A DNA stretch of 7,831 nt from Gammaproteobacteria bacterium (GTDB lineage Bacteria > Pseudomonadota > Gammaproteobacteria > DSM-19610): NCBI GenBank assembly GCA_030618475.1, contig JAUXDG010000121.1, positions 1 to 7,831 of the forward strand, written 5' to 3'. The notes beneath the pieces were generated by a model, which ran no database searches, was not told where the DNA came from, and saw nothing but the letters and a program-made list of their open reading frames with translations. Shown in pieces: positions 5,924-7,831 of this stretch (position 1 is its first letter; every line of letters begins with the position of its first letter). Position numbers and translations under genes: made by a program.

Positions 5924-6799
5924 GTGGCATCATTCACCAGCATTGCAATTGCGGTCGCTTTCATGGCCCTGCTCGGGCTGCTTCTTGCCGCAATTCTGGC
6001 GGTCGCCAACAAACAACTGTTCGTCTACGAGGATCCGCGCATCGACGAGGTCGAGGACATGCTCCCGCATGCCAACTGTGGCGCCTGCGGGACGGCCGGT
6101 TGCCGGGCGTTTGCAGAGAAGCTGGTGCAAGGTGAGCTGCAACCCGGCAAATGTACCGTCAACTCCCCGGATATGAATGCTACGATCGCCGGTTTTCTGG
6201 GCGTGGAACTCGGCGCAGAGGAAAAACGTGTGGCGCGGCTTGCCTGTGCCGGCGGCAGTCACGTCGCCCATGTGCACGCCAGTTACAGCGGCCTCGACAC
6301 CTGCCGGGCTGCTGCACTGATCTCGGGTGGCGGAAAAGGCTGCGCCTGGGGCTGCCTGGGATTTGGTGATTGTGAGCAGGTTTGTGACTTTAGTGCTATT
6401 GTCATGGACAAGCACGGGCTGCCGGCGGTCGACGCCGAGAAATGCACAGCCTGTGGGGATTGCGTGGAGATCTGCCCGCGTGATCTGTTTTCCCTGCACC
6501 CTGTCAGCCACCGACTCTGGGTCGCCTGCAAGAATCTGGAGAAGGGGGGGGAAGCGGAGGCCGAATGCGCCGTACTGTGCACCGGCTGCGGCCGCTGTGC
6601 GGCGGATGCACCCGAAGGCCTCATTACTATTGAAAACAACCTGGCGGTGATCGATTATTCCCGAAACAGCCTTGCCTCGCGGCTGGCCATCGAGCGTTGC
6701 CCGACCGGCGCCATTGTCTGGCTGGATGACCAGGCAGGCATTCACAAGGGCAAAGAGGCGATAAAGATAGTTCGCAAGGAAGCTCTACCCGTCGGCTGA
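5924..6799 (+). CDS. rnfB: RnfB-like membrane-anchored polyferredoxin
   Basis: This 291-residue protein starts with one hydrophobic helix (about 4-28), so it is anchored in the inner membrane with its clusters in the cytoplasm. The RnfB signature follows: an Fe-S domain with C52, C55, C60 and C77 (NCGACGTAGCRAFAEKL). Further cysteines are C140/C144/C150/C154 in the GCLGFGDCEQVC block, a full C174/C177/C180/C184 motif (KCTACGDCVEICP), then C202, C215, C219, C222 and C225, and a final C259 in CPTGAIVWL. It is longer than E. coli RnfB (about 190) and resembles the clostridial multi-cluster form. No other rnf gene is in view; the next gene is an oxoacid:ferredoxin oxidoreductase subunit 50 nt downstream, so it probably accepts those electrons (inference). 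The GTG start has AGGCGG 7 nt upstream. An 8-G run (6544-6551) is a frameshift-prone spot, but the frame is intact. One cluster site is degenerate. Confidence 0.88.
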   Translation: MASFTSIAIAVAFMALLGLLLAAILAVANKQLFVYEDPRIDEVEDMLPHANCGACGTAGCRAFAEKLVQGELQPGKCTVNSPDMNATIAGFLGVELGAEEKRVARLACAGGSHVAHVHASYSGLDTCRAAALISGGGKGCAWGCLGFGDCEQVCDFSAIVMDKHGLPAVDAEKCTACGDCVEICPRDLFSLHPVSHRLWVACKNLEKGGEAEAECAVLCTGCGRCAADAPEGLITIENNLAVIDYSRNSLASRLAIERCPTGAIVWLDDQAGIHKGKEAIKIVRKEALPVG

Positions 6800-6849
6800 G
6801 CACCGGTTCGCCCTAACCATCATGATTGACAGAATGAGACACAGTGGCA

Positions 6850-7831
6850 ATGTTCAAGAAAACTGAACCGCAGCAATTCAAATATCCCGGCAAGCGGATG
6901 GCGATGGACGGCAACACCGCCGTCATCATGTGCGAGCGGGAATCTTCCGACGCAGCGGGTGCCTATCCGATAACACCCTCGACGCAAATGGGCGAGTACT
7001 GGGCGGAGGAAACCGCCAAGGGTCATATCAACGTGTCGGGGCGCCCGCTGATCTTTGTCGAACCCGAAGGCGAACACGCCGCGGCCGCCGTCACCGCCGG
7101 CATGTCCATGTCCGGCTTGCGCGCCAGCAATTTCTCGTCAGCGCAGGGCATCGCCTACATGCACGAATCACTCTACGCCGCAGTTGGCAAGCGCCTGCCC
7201 TATGTATTGAACATGGGCTGCCGTGCGATGACCAAATCCAGTCTCAACGTCCATTGCGGCCACGATGACTACCATTGCATCGACGATACCGGCTTTACCC
7301 AGGTCATGGGCAAGAATGCCCAGGAGGCGGCTGACCTGAACCTGATCGGCCGCAAAATCGCCGAACTGTCTCTGACGCCGGCGGTGGTCGCCCAGGACGG
7401 CTTTCTGACCACCCACCTGATCGAACCGCTGCAGGTTCCCGAGCGGGAACTGATCGCCGAGTTCCTGGGTCGACCGGAGGACATTATCGACTGCCCTACG
7501 CCGGCCCAGCGCCTGCTGTACGGCGAGACGCGCCGACGCGTGCCGGAACTGTGGACGGTGGACAACCCGATGCTGGCCGGACCGGTAGAGAACCAGGACT
7601 CCTATATGCAGTCTGTGGTCGCCCAGCGCCCGTATTTCTTTGACCATGTCGCCGCCATCGCCGAACAGGTCATGGATGAGTACTACCAGCTCACCGGCCG
7701 GCGTTACCGGCGGCTCAGCGGCTACCGCCTGGAAGACGCCGAGTACCTGATCCTCGGCCAGGGCAGTATGATCGTGCAGGCGGAGGCGGTGGCCGATTAC
7801 CTGCGCCAGTCGCGCGGCATCAAAGTGGGGG
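6850..7831 (+). CDS. Pyruvate/2-oxoacid:ferredoxin oxidoreductase alpha subunit (partial)
   Basis: The first 327 codons are present and the frame leaves the window open. Residues about 20-205 form the thiamine-pyrophosphate (pyrimidine-binding) domain of pyruvate:ferredoxin oxidoreductases. They include MDGNTAVIMCERESSDAAGA then YPITPSTQMGEYW (39-51), FVEPEGEHAAAA (69-80), SSAQGIAYMHESLY (96-109), NMGCRAMTKSSLNVHCGHDD (121-140) and QDGFLTTHLIEPL (182-194). The start of domain II follows (EYLILGQGSMIVQAEAVADY, 298-317). The enzyme converts a 2-oxoacid and CoA to acyl-CoA and CO2, reducing ferredoxin; pyruvate is the likely substrate but specificity cannot be read here. Start: ATG at 6850 with only a weak AATGAGA upstream; GTG two codons earlier is possible. 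It lies 50 nt after the RnfB-like gene, probably one operon. The beta subunit or remaining domains should lie downstream. Confidence 0.88.
   Translation, partial: MFKKTEPQQFKYPGKRMAMDGNTAVIMCERESSDAAGAYPITPSTQMGEYWAEETAKGHINVSGRPLIFVEPEGEHAAAAVTAGMSMSGLRASNFSSAQGIAYMHESLYAAVGKRLPYVLNMGCRAMTKSSLNVHCGHDDYHCIDDTGFTQVMGKNAQEAADLNLIGRKIAELSLTPAVVAQDGFLTTHLIEPLQVPERELIAEFLGRPEDIIDCPTPAQRLLYGETRRRVPELWTVDNPMLAGPVENQDSYMQSVVAQRPYFFDHVAAIAEQVMDEYYQLTGRRYRRLSGYRLEDAEYLILGQGSMIVQAEAVADYLRQSRGIKVG

Noticed and set aside
5736..5933. Minus-strand frame of 65 codons (54 from the inner ATG) in the divergent region
   Set aside because: It has codon-like composition and a basic amphipathic C-terminus, but no Shine-Dalgarno sequence at either ATG and no family resemblance. 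It overlaps the RnfB-like start and runs against the presumed leader. Kept as a possibility only.
6544..6551. Run of eight G as a possible frameshift
   Set aside because: The frame on both sides carries the expected RnfB cysteines and ends normally, so no frameshift is needed.
5930..6745. Minus-strand frame of 271 codons
   Set aside because: It lies antisense to the RnfB-like gene, whose cysteine motifs are unmistakable; the opposite frame has no recognisable features.

Overview
The window looks like a chromosomal segment of a gammaproteobacterium. This rests on the YceH-family protein, which closely resembles the E. coli protein from memory, on the two-domain style of the glucan phosphorylase, and on an RnfB-like protein beside a 2-oxoacid:ferredoxin oxidoreductase. 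That last pairing suggests an anaerobic, microaerophilic or sulfur-oxidising lineage, which is inference. Five of the seven main genes start with GTG or TTG, usually behind a good Shine-Dalgarno sequence.

Region 1 (1-1050) is accessory or decaying. The minus strand carries the 5' part of a 2-phosphoglycerate-kinase-like gene with two tandem ATP-cone modules (1-480, running off the edge). Overlapping its GTG start by 13 nt is the 3' end of a truncated upstream gene (468-602). Close behind lies insertion-sequence debris with a stopped IS3-type OrfA start (652-772). About 280 nt after that hold nothing I recognise.

Region 2 (1051-5571) has four minus-strand genes, transcribed from high to low coordinates: a small three-helix membrane protein (5529-5221), an alpha-glucan phosphorylase (5156-2556), an exported SYLF-domain protein (2479-1922) and yceH (1728-1051). 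A terminator follows the SYLF gene. Between it and yceH sits a 141-bp palindromic, MITE-like element bounded by TA, ending a few bases from the yceH Shine-Dalgarno sequence. The phosphorylase releases glucose-1-phosphate from storage glucan; the other three have no evident pathway link to it.

Region 3 (5530-7831) is a divergent control region followed by a plus-strand energy module. It has a good sigma70-like promoter facing the membrane-protein gene and an extended -10 facing right. A long presumed leader with attenuator-like structure precedes a membrane-anchored, multi-cluster RnfB-like ferredoxin protein (5924-6799) and the alpha (thiamine-domain) subunit of a pyruvate/2-oxoacid:ferredoxin oxidoreductase (6850 to the edge). 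The likely joint role is oxidation of a 2-oxoacid with electrons passed to the RnfB-like iron-sulfur protein at the membrane. The RnfB-like protein appears to have lost all four ligands of one [4Fe-4S] cluster while keeping the partner cluster complete, which is the most coherent unusual signal in the window.
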